Shown here piece after piece: positions 1 to 7,803 of a stretch of 10,289 nucleotides of DNA. The translations under genes and the position numbers were made by a program. Below the pieces are notes generated by a model. It saw only the letters and a list, made by a program, of their open reading frames with translations, was not told the origin of the DNA and did no database searches. Each line of letters starts with the position of its first letter. Within the stretch, counting starts at the first letter, position 1. Source of the stretch: Opitutia bacterium UBA7374 (GTDB taxonomy: Bacteria; Verrucomicrobiota; Verrucomicrobiia; Opitutales; Coraliomargaritaceae); NCBI GenBank assembly GCA_002469895.1, contig DKOA01000053.1, forward strand, positions 1 to 10,289, read 5' to 3'.

Positions 1-250
1 AGGGGGCTGGAACTTCCTGCCTTTCCTGGCGGATCCCTGGGGTGCCGGTTGGATCGGTACGCTGCTTTCAATTGCCGTCTTTATGGGCAAGGTCGCCTTT
101 ATGGTCTTCTTTTTTATCTGGATGCGCTGGAGTTTGCCGCGCTTCCGATACGATCAGGTAATGTCTTTGGGTTGGAACGCGCTCTTGCCCTTGGCAATCG
201 CAAACCTTGTTTTCAACACCCTGTTGATCGCATTACTCGACACGCTTTAA
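1..250 (+). CDS. nuoH: NADH-quinone oxidoreductase subunit H, 3' end (partial)
   Basis: This is the C-terminal end of NuoH, the membrane subunit that forms most of the quinone chamber and links the peripheral arm of complex I to the proton-pumping chain. The frame is open from the left edge (first full codon at 2) to TAA at 248-250, giving about 82 residues. The residues RYDQVMSLGWNALLPLAIAN match the conserved C-terminal signature of NuoH/ND1 (RFRYDQ followed by GWK-LLPLALAN). They are preceded by a hydrophobic helix (FMGKVAFMVFFFIWMRWSLP) and followed by a last membrane helix ending in LLDTL. It is cut by the window edge, so the start, the N-terminal helices and the acidic quinone-site loops are not visible. 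nuoI follows after 19 bp on the same strand. The identity is firm because of both the motif and the operon order. Confidence 0.95.
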   Translation, partial: GGWNFLPFLADPWGAGWIGTLLSIAVFMGKVAFMVFFFIWMRWSLPRFRYDQVMSLGWNALLPLAIANLVFNTLLIALLDTL

Positions 251-269
251 TCCTCTAACTCGGTTATTT

Positions 270-821
270 ATGGCTACAACTAAAGTAATGGAACGCAAAC
301 CGCTGACAATGGCGGAAAAGACGTTCATCCCTCAGATCGCCTCCGGCTTAAAGACGACCTTTGGCAATATGCTAAAGAAACCGGTCACTCTGGAATATCC
401 GGACGAGCGCCCTGTCATACCTAATAATTATCGTGGTGTGCCCACGCTGGTGAAAGATCCCAATGGACGGGAAAAATGTGTCTCCTGTCAGTTGTGTGAA
501 TTTGTCTGTCCGCCCAAGGCAATTCGCATCACACCTGGCTCGATTGACGCTGATGCGGAACCCGATCGCGCGCATGTGGAAAAGGCGCCTCAGGAATTTG
601 ATATTAATATGTTGCGCTGCATTTATTGTGGTTATTGCCAGGAAGTATGCCCGGAAGAGGCCATCTTTCTGCAGGATATTTTTTCGGTATCCGGTTACAG
701 TCGCGACGAAATGGTGAACAACAAGGAGAAGCTGTATGCGCTTGGCGGCACGCTTCCGGACGCCCACCTTAAATGGGATAAGAAAAAAGCTGCAGAAGAG
801 CGGGGCAATGAGGCGCACTAG
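270..821 (+). CDS. nuoI: NADH-quinone oxidoreductase subunit I (two [4Fe-4S] clusters)
   Basis: NuoI (183 aa) carries iron-sulfur clusters N6a and N6b, which pass electrons toward N2 at the base of the peripheral arm. Two ferredoxin-type CxxCxxCxxxC(P) motifs are visible. Cys70, 73, 76 and 80 lie in CVSCQLCEFVCPPKAI, and Cys117, 120, 123 and 127 lie in CIYCGYCQEVCPEEAI. Four cysteines plus proline in each motif match the family. The length is typical. The N-terminal residues LKTTFGNMLKKPVTLEYP fit the conserved membrane-associating helix region of NuoI. The first ATG (270) is used here, but ATG at 288 or 309 would also keep the whole domain. None of the three has a recognisable Shine-Dalgarno sequence, so the exact start is uncertain. 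It lies 19 bp after nuoH and 99 bp before nuoJ. The C-terminal tail (about 170-183) is charged and lysine/glutamate rich. Confidence 0.97.
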   Translation: MATTKVMERKPLTMAEKTFIPQIASGLKTTFGNMLKKPVTLEYPDERPVIPNNYRGVPTLVKDPNGREKCVSCQLCEFVCPPKAIRITPGSIDADAEPDRAHVEKAPQEFDINMLRCIYCGYCQEVCPEEAIFLQDIFSVSGYSRDEMVNNKEKLYALGGTLPDAHLKWDKKKAAEERGNEAH

Positions 822-920
822 TGCGAGAAGAGTAAAATTAGGAATGACATTTCCAGAGCAAGCCATAGATCTTGCATAAGTTAGCGACTCTCCACGAACC
901 AACAACCGGCCACCGACTCC
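822..920. other. nuoI-nuoJ intergenic gap (99 bp)
   Basis: This is the only sizeable gap in the operon segment; every other junction is an overlap or at most 19 bp. It contains no open frame of note. A small inverted repeat, GCAAG at 858-862 and CTTGC at 871-875 with an 8-base loop, is the only structure seen. It has no T-run, so it is not a convincing terminator. An internal promoter or RNA-processing site is possible, but no clear -35/-10 pair can be read. Confidence 0.4.
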
Positions 921-1514
921 ATGCTCGACGTTCTCTTTTATGTATTTTCAGCCATCACGCTAGTCACAGCGCTGCTTATGGTATTGAGCCCCAACGCGGT
1001 GAATGGGGCTTTGTGTATGATACTTTCCTTTGTCGGTACAGCGGCGCTCTTTGTTCTTTTGGAAGCCTATTTCATAGCGGTCCTACAGGTGCTGGTTTAC
1101 GCTGGTGCGGTGATGGTGCTTTTTCTTTTCATCATCATGTTACTCAATGTGGAGAAAGGTGAGGGCGGTGGATACTTGAAAGACCGAATCTCTCTGGCCG
1201 CTTCTATCGTGGGCTTTGCTCTCCTTGCAGTTCTGGTTGCTGCCGCTTTTGGGGGTGGTAGCCATTTGCCGGAGCCAGGCCTTAGCGCGGTGGTGGACAA
1301 CCCGGTCGGTGCGAACGGTGGCTTTGAATTTTCCACTGCGATGAAATCCTTTGGCTACAGTCTTTTTTCCAAATACATGCTGCCCTTTCAAGTGGCCGGT
1401 TTTCTCTTATTGGCTGGCATGATCGGTGTCATTGTGGTGAGTAAGAAGCCGGACTTGGGAACGGATGATGATGCGCCCACAGAGGGGCAAGCCCCGGAGC
1501 CCTCTAATTCATGA
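921..1514 (+). CDS. nuoJ: NADH-quinone oxidoreductase subunit J
   Basis: NuoJ (197 aa) is a membrane-arm subunit with five predicted helices (ND6 homologue). Its third helix takes part in coupling quinone reduction to proton transfer. The segment AVLQVLVYAGAVMVLFLFIIMLLNV (around residues 53-76) matches the conserved TM3 with its tyrosine (Tyr60) and glycine, where the pi-bulge forms in structures of the family. Membrane segments can be read at about 2-22, 28-46, 53-75, 89-110 and 155-174. The long loop before the last helix (about 111-150) and the acidic, Pro/Asp/Glu-rich C-terminus are typical of bacterial NuoJ. The stop codon overlaps the nuoK start by 4 bp (ATGA), which suggests translational coupling. 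There is no Shine-Dalgarno sequence before ATG 921. Confidence 0.96.
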   Translation: MLDVLFYVFSAITLVTALLMVLSPNAVNGALCMILSFVGTAALFVLLEAYFIAVLQVLVYAGAVMVLFLFIIMLLNVEKGEGGGYLKDRISLAASIVGFALLAVLVAAAFGGGSHLPEPGLSAVVDNPVGANGGFEFSTAMKSFGYSLFSKYMLPFQVAGFLLLAGMIGVIVVSKKPDLGTDDDAPTEGQAPEPSNS

Positions 1515-1816
1515 CTGTCGGAATCAATGCTTTCCTTTTGGTTGCCGGGTGGCTTTTTGCTATCGGCCTGCTCGGGGTACTCCTGCGCAAGAACACACTG
1601 GTCATTTATATGTCTCTGGAATTGATGCTCAATGCGGTGAATCTCGCACTGGTGGCCTTTTCCCGCTACAATAACACGATGGACGGCAATCTGTTCGTCT
1701 TTTTCATCATTACCGTAGCGGCTGCGGAGGTCGCGGTCGGTCTGGCTATTATTGTCGCGCTGTATCGGAGGCGTCAGACGGTACTGGTCAACGAGTTGAA
1801 TTCTTTAAGCCGCTAG
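1511..1816 (+). CDS. nuoK: NADH-quinone oxidoreductase subunit K
   Basis: NuoK (101 aa, the usual length; ND4L homologue) is a three-helix membrane subunit next to NuoJ. It contributes buried glutamates to the E-channel of complex I. The two family glutamates are present: Glu37 in MSLELMLNAVNLA and Glu73 in TVAAAEVAVGLAI, at the positions expected from the E. coli protein (36 and 72). The helices are at about 4-24, 28-50 and 61-86. The C-terminal tail is basic (YRRR) and then polar. Its ATG lies inside the last codons of nuoJ (ATGA overlap). A GGAG about 12 nt upstream, inside nuoJ, could be a distant ribosome-binding site. nuoL starts 4 bp after the stop. Confidence 0.97.
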   Translation: MTVGINAFLLVAGWLFAIGLLGVLLRKNTLVIYMSLELMLNAVNLALVAFSRYNNTMDGNLFVFFIITVAAAEVAVGLAIIVALYRRRQTVLVNELNSLSR

Positions 1817-1820
1817 CTCT

Positions 1821-3674
1821 ATGAACGTCGCGCAATCTCTCCTTGTTGTCCTCTTCGCTCCTCTTGTCTCCGCGGCAGTTATTGGTCTTTTTCTGCGACG
1901 TCAGGGCGTGTTGGCCTCCTACTTATCGGTTGGGGCTGCCGCGGTTATCGCCGGCTTCTCCTGGATTGCCTGGAGTGGTGCTCAGGGAGAAACTGCGGCA
2001 GTCAGTTTTTCCTGGTTAAAGGTCGGGCAATTGCAGATCGATCTCGGTTTTCTTTTTGATGGAGTCGCCGCCACCATGCTTCTCATGGTCGCCTTTGTCG
2101 GCTTCCTGATTCACGTCTTCAGTCTCGGCTATATGAAGACAGATAAAGCCCGTGCACGTTTTTTTGGAGGGCTCTCCATCTTCATGTTTTCCATGCTTGG
2201 CATTGTTCTGGCAGACAACCTGATCATGCTTTTCATTTTCTGGGAGTTGGTCGGCTTTAGCTCCTACATGTTGATTGGTCACTACATGGAAACCAATGCG
2301 GCGAAAGAGGCTTCGAAGAAAGCATTTATCGTCAACCGCGTGGGGGATGTAGGTTTTCTTATCGGTATTGTCTATGCCTACTGGCAATTCGGGACGACGA
2401 ATCTGACGGAGATGGGAGCCATCGCCGGTCTCCATCCGGAAATGCTGAACTGGTTTGTTGCAGGCTGTTTGCTTTGCGGGTTTATTGGCAAGTCTGCGCA
2501 ATTTCCACTGCATGTCTGGTTGCCTGATGCAATGGCTGGTCCGACGCCAGTCTCGGCGTTGATCCACGCGGCCACAATGGTCGCGGCAGGCGTCTATTTC
2601 CTCATCCGCATAGCTTTCCTCTTTACCCCGGATGTTTTGACGTTCATCGCCTGGCTGGGCACCGCCGTTGCAGTTTATGCGGGCTTTTGCGCTTATGCCC
2701 AGAACGACATTAAGCGGATTCTCGCTTATTCGACTCTTTCGCAACTCGGCTACATGGCAGCGGCCTTTGGTCTCGGCTATCCGGGTATAGCGCTTTTTCA
2801 CCTGATCACTCATGCCTTCTTTAAGGCGCTTCTTTTTCTTGGAGCCGGATCGGTCATTCACGGTTGCCACCACGAGCAGGACATTTTCCGGATGGGCGGT
2901 CTGCTCAAGCGTATGCCACTCACTGCATTGACTTTCCTCACCGGCTTGCTCGCTCTCTGCGGGGTCTATGGGCTTTCCGGCTTTTATTCCAAGGACGGTA
3001 TTCTGATTGCCGGCAGTCTGGAGAATCCGGCGATCTTTACCCTGCTCTGTGGGGGCGCATTTTTAACCGCTGGATATATGGGCCGTCTCTTCTGGATCGC
3101 TTTTCTTGGGTCGCCTAAGTCGGAGGCTGCAGAGCATGCGAAAGAGAGTCCGTTGGTCATGACTGTGCCCTTAGTCCTTCTGGCTGTCCTCTCGGTCATC
3201 GGTGGCATGACCTGGCTGTGGCCGGATACGCTCGGGGGACTGATCCTCGCCGACCTGGATCACCTGCATCATATGGAAGGTTATAAAGCAGCCCATAAAA
3301 ACGTGTTACTCTTTGGTTCAGCGGCCTGGGTGGTCGGACTGGCCGTGTCCTTCTTTTTTTATGGTGCCGGCGCTCGCGAGGATCGCTTGGAAAAGCTGGC
3401 CGGCCCGGTCTATGGCTTCCTCCAGAAGCGCCTTTGGTTCGATGAAATCTACAATTTTTATGTCGCCAAGATCCAACAACGGTTAGCCGACCTGCTCTCT
3501 TTTTTCGATATCTTTTTGCTCAAAGGCGTGCTCATCCGAGGGAGCGCCGGTCTGGTCGGGCTCTTTGGACTGGGTGCCAAGCAACTGCACGTTGGCAGCC
3601 TTCACAGCTATGTATATTGGTTTCTCGGTGGTCTAGTGGCCTTCTGGATTGTCGCCACCGGCTTACTCTTCTGA
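1821..3674 (+). CDS. nuoL: NADH-quinone oxidoreductase subunit L (distal antiporter-like subunit)
   Basis: NuoL (617 aa, typical length) is the distal Mrp-antiporter-like proton-pumping subunit of complex I, with the long lateral helix that spans the membrane arm. The key charged residues are visible. Glu142 is in FIFWELVGFSSY (TM5). Lys224 is in FIGKSAQFPLHVWLPDA (broken TM7). The TM8 segment is PTPVSALIHAATMV. Lys298 is in NDIKRILAYSTLSQLGY. His331 and Lys335 are in HAFFKALLFL, and Lys391 is in GFYSKDGIL (TM12). The C-terminal part, KRLWFDEIYNFYV followed by a long amphipathic stretch and a final hydrophobic helix (about 598-617), fits the lateral helix HL and the anchoring TM16. It lies 4 bp after nuoK and 11 bp before nuoM. 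No Shine-Dalgarno sequence precedes the ATG. Nothing looks broken. Confidence 0.98.
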   Translation: MNVAQSLLVVLFAPLVSAAVIGLFLRRQGVLASYLSVGAAAVIAGFSWIAWSGAQGETAAVSFSWLKVGQLQIDLGFLFDGVAATMLLMVAFVGFLIHVFSLGYMKTDKARARFFGGLSIFMFSMLGIVLADNLIMLFIFWELVGFSSYMLIGHYMETNAAKEASKKAFIVNRVGDVGFLIGIVYAYWQFGTTNLTEMGAIAGLHPEMLNWFVAGCLLCGFIGKSAQFPLHVWLPDAMAGPTPVSALIHAATMVAAGVYFLIRIAFLFTPDVLTFIAWLGTAVAVYAGFCAYAQNDIKRILAYSTLSQLGYMAAAFGLGYPGIALFHLITHAFFKALLFLGAGSVIHGCHHEQDIFRMGGLLKRMPLTALTFLTGLLALCGVYGLSGFYSKDGILIAGSLENPAIFTLLCGGAFLTAGYMGRLFWIAFLGSPKSEAAEHAKESPLVMTVPLVLLAVLSVIGGMTWLWPDTLGGLILADLDHLHHMEGYKAAHKNVLLFGSAAWVVGLAVSFFFYGAGAREDRLEKLAGPVYGFLQKRLWFDEIYNFYVAKIQQRLADLLSFFDIFLLKGVLIRGSAGLVGLFGLGAKQLHVGSLHSYVYWFLGGLVAFWIVATGLLF

Positions 3675-3685
3675 CTCGTTAACGT

Positions 3686-5275
3686 ATGGATACGCATTTT
3701 CTCCATTCAACACTTTTGCTGGGATCGATCATCGCGCCTCTTCTGGCCGGGGTGGCCCTGCTCTTTGGCGCATCCTTTGGGGCTTCGCTCCGTCGTTCGA
3801 TCACTCTAGCAGGCTTTGGTATAGCTCTGCTTGCAGCAGTCATACTGGCTGCTAATTTTGATGCCGCACTGGCTGGCGGTTATAACTTTGAAACGAAGAT
3901 TGATACCGGGTTGAGTGCAGTCGGGATATTTCTTCATCTCGGGCTAAACGGCATTTCCCTACCGCTGTTTCTTCTCGCCGGGGTGGTCGGGCTAGCAGCC
4001 GGACTCTATGCACTGCATTCCAAGGCAGAGCGTCCTCACCTCTACCTCGGCTTGCTCCTTATTATGCAAGCCGGCCTGATGGGTACCTTTGCTTCCATCG
4101 ATATCTTCTTTTTCTACTTCTTTCACGAATTTGCCCTTATCCCCACTTTTATCATGATCGGGATTTGGGGGGGCGCGGGCCGTCGTGCCGCCGCCATGGA
4201 GATGGCTGTCTACCTGACTCTGGGCGCGTTGCTTTCACTTATCGGGTTGATTGCTCTCTACGCAAACAGCGGGGCGGAATCGTTCTCCCTGGCTGCCTTG
4301 CGTGAGCATCTGGCCGGGCAACCACTTGGTGAGGTCGTTCAATCAAACATCTTTGCCTTACTGTTTTTTGGATTCGGTATACTAGTGGCGATCTTTCCAC
4401 TGCACAGCTGGGCTCCAAAAGCATATGCTATGGCACCGACCGGGGCAGTCATGCTGCATGCCGGTGTGTTGAAGAAATTCGGCCTCTACGGGCTTCTCCA
4501 AATAGCAGCACCGCTGCTTCCGGACGGGGCGGCAAACTGGTTCCCCTGGATCGCCTGGATGGCCTTGGGCAATCTGTTGCTCATCGGCTTGGTAACACTC
4601 GCCCAGCGCGATCTGAAAATGATGCTCGGCTACAGTTCGGTGATGCACATGGGCTATGCTTTCCTTGGCATTGCCACGTTTTCGGCAATAGGTGCGGGCG
4701 GGGCGGTGCTCATGATGGTTGCCCACGGATTATCCGTAGCGCTGCTTTTCATGCTCTCCACTTGTATTCATCACCGCTGCAACACCTTCAATATGGATGA
4801 GATGGGCGGGCTGGCAAGCAAGGCCCCGTTGCTCAGCGCGCTCTTTGTCGCGGCGACTATGGCCAGCATTGGCTTGCCCGGCTTCGGTAATTTTGTCGGT
4901 GAATTTGTCATTTTTGTCTCTCTCGGTGCGGATACAGCCACTCGATGGCTACTCGCCCCGGCGGCGCTGGGGATTGTCCTCTCGGCAATCTACGGCTTGC
5001 GTGCAGTGGCATCTATTTTCTTCGGTCCGCCCTCAGAAGCCTTTCGGGAGCGGTGGACCGGTGATGCGGTGACCGATTTGCAAAATCACGAAAAGCTGCC
5101 GGCGGTACTTCTTCTGGCGTCTTTACTATTTGTTGGCCTCCTGCCCGGTGTATTGTCCGGTCCGGCCTCAGCAGAGTTGACTCATCTTTATCCGGAAGCG
5201 GTCGAAGTGTCGGTATTTGATCAAACCGTGCGTGGCGAAACGAATGCCGGGCAGATGGAGGACGTGCACGAATGA
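3686..5275 (+). CDS. nuoM: NADH-quinone oxidoreductase subunit M (variant TM7)
   Basis: NuoM (529 aa) is the middle antiporter-like proton-pumping subunit. Conserved elements are Glu148 in FFHEFALIPTFIMIGIWGG (TM5), Lys264 in HAGVLKKFGLYGLL (TM8), the TM9-10 region QRDLKMMLGYSSVMHMGY, His346 in MVAHGLSVALLFML, and Glu406 in GNFVGEFVIF (TM12). The oddity is in broken helix TM7, which reads FGILVAIFPLHSWAPKAYAMAPT. The family usually has F-A-V-K-x-P-x-x-P-x-H-x-W-L-P-D-A-H, so the essential lysine (K234 in E. coli) is replaced by Leu233 (codon 4382-4384). The Asp of the PDAH motif is replaced by Lys245 (codon 4418-4420). The rest of the protein is intact, so this looks like a lineage variant and not decay. 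Its stop overlaps the nuoN start by 4 bp. The C-terminal tail (about 495-529) is polar and unusually long. Confidence 0.96.
   Translation: MDTHFLHSTLLLGSIIAPLLAGVALLFGASFGASLRRSITLAGFGIALLAAVILAANFDAALAGGYNFETKIDTGLSAVGIFLHLGLNGISLPLFLLAGVVGLAAGLYALHSKAERPHLYLGLLLIMQAGLMGTFASIDIFFFYFFHEFALIPTFIMIGIWGGAGRRAAAMEMAVYLTLGALLSLIGLIALYANSGAESFSLAALREHLAGQPLGEVVQSNIFALLFFGFGILVAIFPLHSWAPKAYAMAPTGAVMLHAGVLKKFGLYGLLQIAAPLLPDGAANWFPWIAWMALGNLLLIGLVTLAQRDLKMMLGYSSVMHMGYAFLGIATFSAIGAGGAVLMMVAHGLSVALLFMLSTCIHHRCNTFNMDEMGGLASKAPLLSALFVAATMASIGLPGFGNFVGEFVIFVSLGADTATRWLLAPAALGIVLSAIYGLRAVASIFFGPPSEAFRERWTGDAVTDLQNHEKLPAVLLLASLLFVGLLPGVLSGPASAELTHLYPEAVEVSVFDQTVRGETNAGQMEDVHE
5257..5261 (+). promoter_or_regulatory. 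Shine-Dalgarno sequence of nuoN
   Basis: GGAGG lies 10 nt before ATG 5272, inside the last codons of nuoM. It is the only strong Shine-Dalgarno match among the nuo starts in this window, and it supports the overlapping start of nuoN. Confidence 0.6.
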
Positions 5276-6786
5276 ACGAAATATTAGCGGAGTTTTTGCG
5301 CGGTTATACCGCGACCAATCAATGGTTGGCCATTTTGCCCGAGATCCTGCTCGCGTTATTGGCACTTTCGCTCCTCGCAGTGGAGATGGCCTCCCCGAAG
5401 GCGGCTCGCGCACAGGTGGGTCGTGTTGCCTTTTATGGGCAGTTGTTCATTCTCGCAGTCTGCTTGATTGGCTGCTTTACGGGGCCCGCAACGACCGGCG
5501 CCGAGCCGCTCTTCAGCGGAATGATTGAGCAAAGTGGAACGACGCAGTTCATGCGTGTCTTTTTCCTGCTTTGTTCTCTTTTTGTTAGCTATCTTGGCGG
5601 GATTTATCTGGAGCGACAACCGCTTGCCCGTACCGAGTTTCATCACCTTGTTCTTTTAGTTGCAGCGGGGATGATGTTACTCGTGCAGAGTGCGCACTTC
5701 GTTATGCTATTTGTCGCCTTGGAGACAGTGACCGTGGCTTTTTATGTTCTGGTTGCTTATGGTCGTAATAGCGTCGGCTCACTCGAAGCGGGTCTGAAAT
5801 ATCTCATCATGGGCGCCCTCAGTTCGGCCATCCTTCTCTTTGGTATCGTCCTGCTCTACGGGGTGGCTGGAAATCCGGCTCTTGCAGCATCCAGTTCGGA
5901 CTCTTTACAGTATAGCGCCTTGGCAGAATTTATTTCTCTGCATGACGGTAATCTCCTTGTTCGTTTGGGTGCCCTGCTCGTGGTTGCAGGCATTTGTTTC
6001 AAGATCGGTGCCGTGCCTTTCCAAATTTGGGTGCCAGACGTCTACCAAGGTGCGCCAACTCCAGTGACCTCCTTTTTAGCGGTCGCATCGAAGGCTGCCG
6101 GATTTGTTGTTTTATTGCAGTTAGTGCAAGGGCCTTTTGCCGGTTTGGGCGCACTACTCGTGCCGGTCTTGTCAATCGTCGCGGCTGTGACGATTCTCTT
6201 TGGCAACTGTGCTGCTGTGGTACAGGGCAATCTGAAGCGGCTCATGGGTCTTTCCGGGATCGCCCATGCAGGCTATCTTCTGCTCGGCGTGATTGCGGTG
6301 GCTTCGGGGGTTGCCTGGGCAGAGGGAGCAGTTTTGTTCTACCTGTTCACCTACCTATTGGGTTCTTTTGCGGTATTTGCGGTAATGACATTCGCTGCGG
6401 GTACAGATGATACAGATCAACAAATCAGCCATTATCAGGATTTTGCTAAGGAGCAGCCTTTTCTCGGAGGAGTCCTCGCCATTGGGCTGGGCTCTCTTGC
6501 CGGAATTCCTCCGCTTGGTGGCTTTATCGGCAAGCTGTTCCTGTTTATTGCAGCCTTTCAGGCGGGCCTTTACGGTTTGCTTGGCGTTGCCATTCTCGGG
6601 GTGGTTATTTCTATCTACTATTATTTTGGCTGGATACGCGAAGCCTTCTTTAGCCACTACAACGAGACTGTGCCTACAAAAACAGCGATTCTGCCCTCAA
6701 TGCGCGACCGTTTGTTACTGGGCTTCCTTGCTGCGGCCAGTCTTTTGCTCGGTCTCTATCCGGCTGCCTTATCACTCTTGCCCTAG
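5272..6786 (+). CDS. nuoN: NADH-quinone oxidoreductase subunit N
   Basis: NuoN (504 aa) is the antiporter-like subunit closest to the quinone site and the last gene of the operon here. The expected charged residues are all visible. Glu151 is in VALETVTVAFYVLVAYGR (TM5). Lys244 is in GICFKIGAVPFQIWVPDVYQ (TM7), Lys274 in FLAVASKAAGF (TM8) and Lys322 in QGNLKRLMGLSGIAHAGY. Lys421 is in GGFIGKLFLF (TM12), which replaces the TM12 glutamate of NuoM as usual for NuoN. About 14 membrane segments cover the protein. ATG 5272 overlaps the nuoM stop (ATGA). GGAGG at 5257-5261, 10 nt upstream and inside nuoM, is the clearest ribosome-binding site in the operon segment. The gene ends 21 bp before the stop codon of a convergent minus-strand gene. 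Confidence 0.97.
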   Translation: MNEILAEFLRGYTATNQWLAILPEILLALLALSLLAVEMASPKAARAQVGRVAFYGQLFILAVCLIGCFTGPATTGAEPLFSGMIEQSGTTQFMRVFFLLCSLFVSYLGGIYLERQPLARTEFHHLVLLVAAGMMLLVQSAHFVMLFVALETVTVAFYVLVAYGRNSVGSLEAGLKYLIMGALSSAILLFGIVLLYGVAGNPALAASSSDSLQYSALAEFISLHDGNLLVRLGALLVVAGICFKIGAVPFQIWVPDVYQGAPTPVTSFLAVASKAAGFVVLLQLVQGPFAGLGALLVPVLSIVAAVTILFGNCAAVVQGNLKRLMGLSGIAHAGYLLLGVIAVASGVAWAEGAVLFYLFTYLLGSFAVFAVMTFAAGTDDTDQQISHYQDFAKEQPFLGGVLAIGLGSLAGIPPLGGFIGKLFLFIAAFQAGLYGLLGVAILGVVISIYYYFGWIREAFFSHYNETVPTKTAILPSMRDRLLLGFLAAASLLLGLYPAALSLLP

Positions 6787-6807
6787 GCTTGCAGGCCTGC
6801 TGATGGC

Positions 6808-7695
6808 TTAGGATGCGGGTGGGGTATCTTCTTCCACCGGTTCCGGGTCTGCGACTTCTGGTATTTCCGCCCCTGATTGGCTTTTTACCGCTCGCTGGCG
6901 CTCCTTCTCTTCAAGTCGCTGGCAAAAGTCCTTGTATTGAATGACTTCAAAGCGTCCATCATGGTGTTCCACCAGAGCAGTCAAGGATTCGACCCAGTCG
7001 CCTGAATTGAGGTAGTGGACATCACCGACCATTTTATTGTCCGGCGTATGAATATGTCCGCAAATAATACCGATGCACTCCCGCTTTTTAGCAAAGTGCT
7101 GGAGTTGATACTCGTATTTACCGACAAAGTTAACCGCTGATTTAACCTTCGCTTTGATCGCCTTGCTCAGAGAAAAGTATTCTTTGCCCCGCCAGGAGCG
7201 GTATTTGTTGTAGTAACGATTGATGCATAGAAGGGTCTGGTAGCCGATATCGCCGAGTATAGCCAGCCACTTGTGATTGATCGTCACGGCATCAAACCCG
7301 TCACCGTGGACAACTAGATAGTTTCCTTTTTGGCCGCTATGAACGTGCTCCTGTACAACTTTTAATTTACCAAAAAAAAGCGGCAGAAAGCGGTCGAGTA
7401 CATCGTCATGGTTTCCTCGCAAGTAGGTTACATCCGTATGGTGCTTTTCCAGCTTTTTTAAAACCAAGCGTATAAAGCGGGTATGCTTTTCCGTCCAACC
7501 GCCCCTTCGGGCCAAGCTCCAACCATCAATAATATCTCCATTAAGAATTAGTTCCTCACTGTGCGTGTGTTTGAGGAAGTGGTTTACTTCATCTATCTTA
7601 CAGTCAAGTGTGCCCAGGTGCACATCTGAGAGAAAGATAGTTTTGAAGGACAGAGTGGTTTTTTTCACAGCGGTGTTCAGATACTTTACTAGCAC
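6808..7695 (-). CDS. Calcineurin-like metallophosphoesterase, UDP-2,3-diacylglucosamine diphosphatase (LpxH-like) type
   Basis: This protein (295 aa from GTG at 7695) has the complete set of metal-binding motifs of the calcineurin-like phosphoesterase fold. These are SDVHLG (Asp24, His26), NGDIIDGW (Asp54), RGNHDD (Asn95, His96), VVHGDG (His130) and CGHIHTP (His214, His216). The GDIIDGW and NHDDVLDRF contexts and the overall layout resemble the COG2908 group. That group includes LpxH, which cleaves UDP-2,3-diacylglucosamine to lipid X in lipid A synthesis, but many members have not been tested. No signal peptide is visible, so it is likely cytoplasmic or on the inner membrane face. The C-terminal 20 residues form an acidic, proline-rich tail outside the fold. 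A second in-frame GTG (7668, giving MKKTTLSF) is an alternative start. AGAAG close to GTG 7695 is a weak ribosome-binding site. It is convergent with nuoN and divergent from the next gene. Confidence 0.88.
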   Translation of the reverse strand: MLVKYLNTAVKKTTLSFKTIFLSDVHLGTLDCKIDEVNHFLKHTHSEELILNGDIIDGWSLARRGGWTEKHTRFIRLVLKKLEKHHTDVTYLRGNHDDVLDRFLPLFFGKLKVVQEHVHSGQKGNYLVVHGDGFDAVTINHKWLAILGDIGYQTLLCINRYYNKYRSWRGKEYFSLSKAIKAKVKSAVNFVGKYEYQLQHFAKKRECIGIICGHIHTPDNKMVGDVHYLNSGDWVESLTALVEHHDGRFEVIQYKDFCQRLEEKERQRAVKSQSGAEIPEVADPEPVEEDTPPAS

Positions 7696-7803
7696 TGATC
7701 TTCTGGCTTCGTCAAAATTATTTATAGTTTGGATCAGTTGAATGGAGACAAATTTGGGATTCGAGCTTTCATAAGAGTAGAAAATATTTATTGTCAGTCA
7801 CTT
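7696..7803. promoter_or_regulatory. Divergent intergenic region between the phosphoesterase and the SAM-fold gene
   Basis: These 108 bp separate the two divergent starts and should hold both promoters. They are more AT-rich than the coding flanks. For the minus-strand gene, a TATAAA-like -10 can be read on the minus strand around 7721-7727. A TTGTCT lies 19 bp upstream of it, which is a loose spacing. No convincing -35/-10 pair is seen for the plus strand. The frame of the plus-strand gene stays open through most of this stretch (to a TTG at 7729), so part of it could be coding if a rare upstream start is used. Confidence 0.35.

Noticed and set aside
2016..2873. A 285-codon minus-strand open frame inside nuoL.
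   Set aside because: It lies wholly antisense to a highly conserved gene. Its residues are highly charged and His/Cys/Arg-rich with no domain, as expected of a shadow frame.
6785..6807. GCAGGCCTGC palindrome between the convergent stops of nuoN and the phosphoesterase.
   Set aside because: It is a 10-base perfect palindrome with no loop and no T-run on either strand, too weak to call a terminator.
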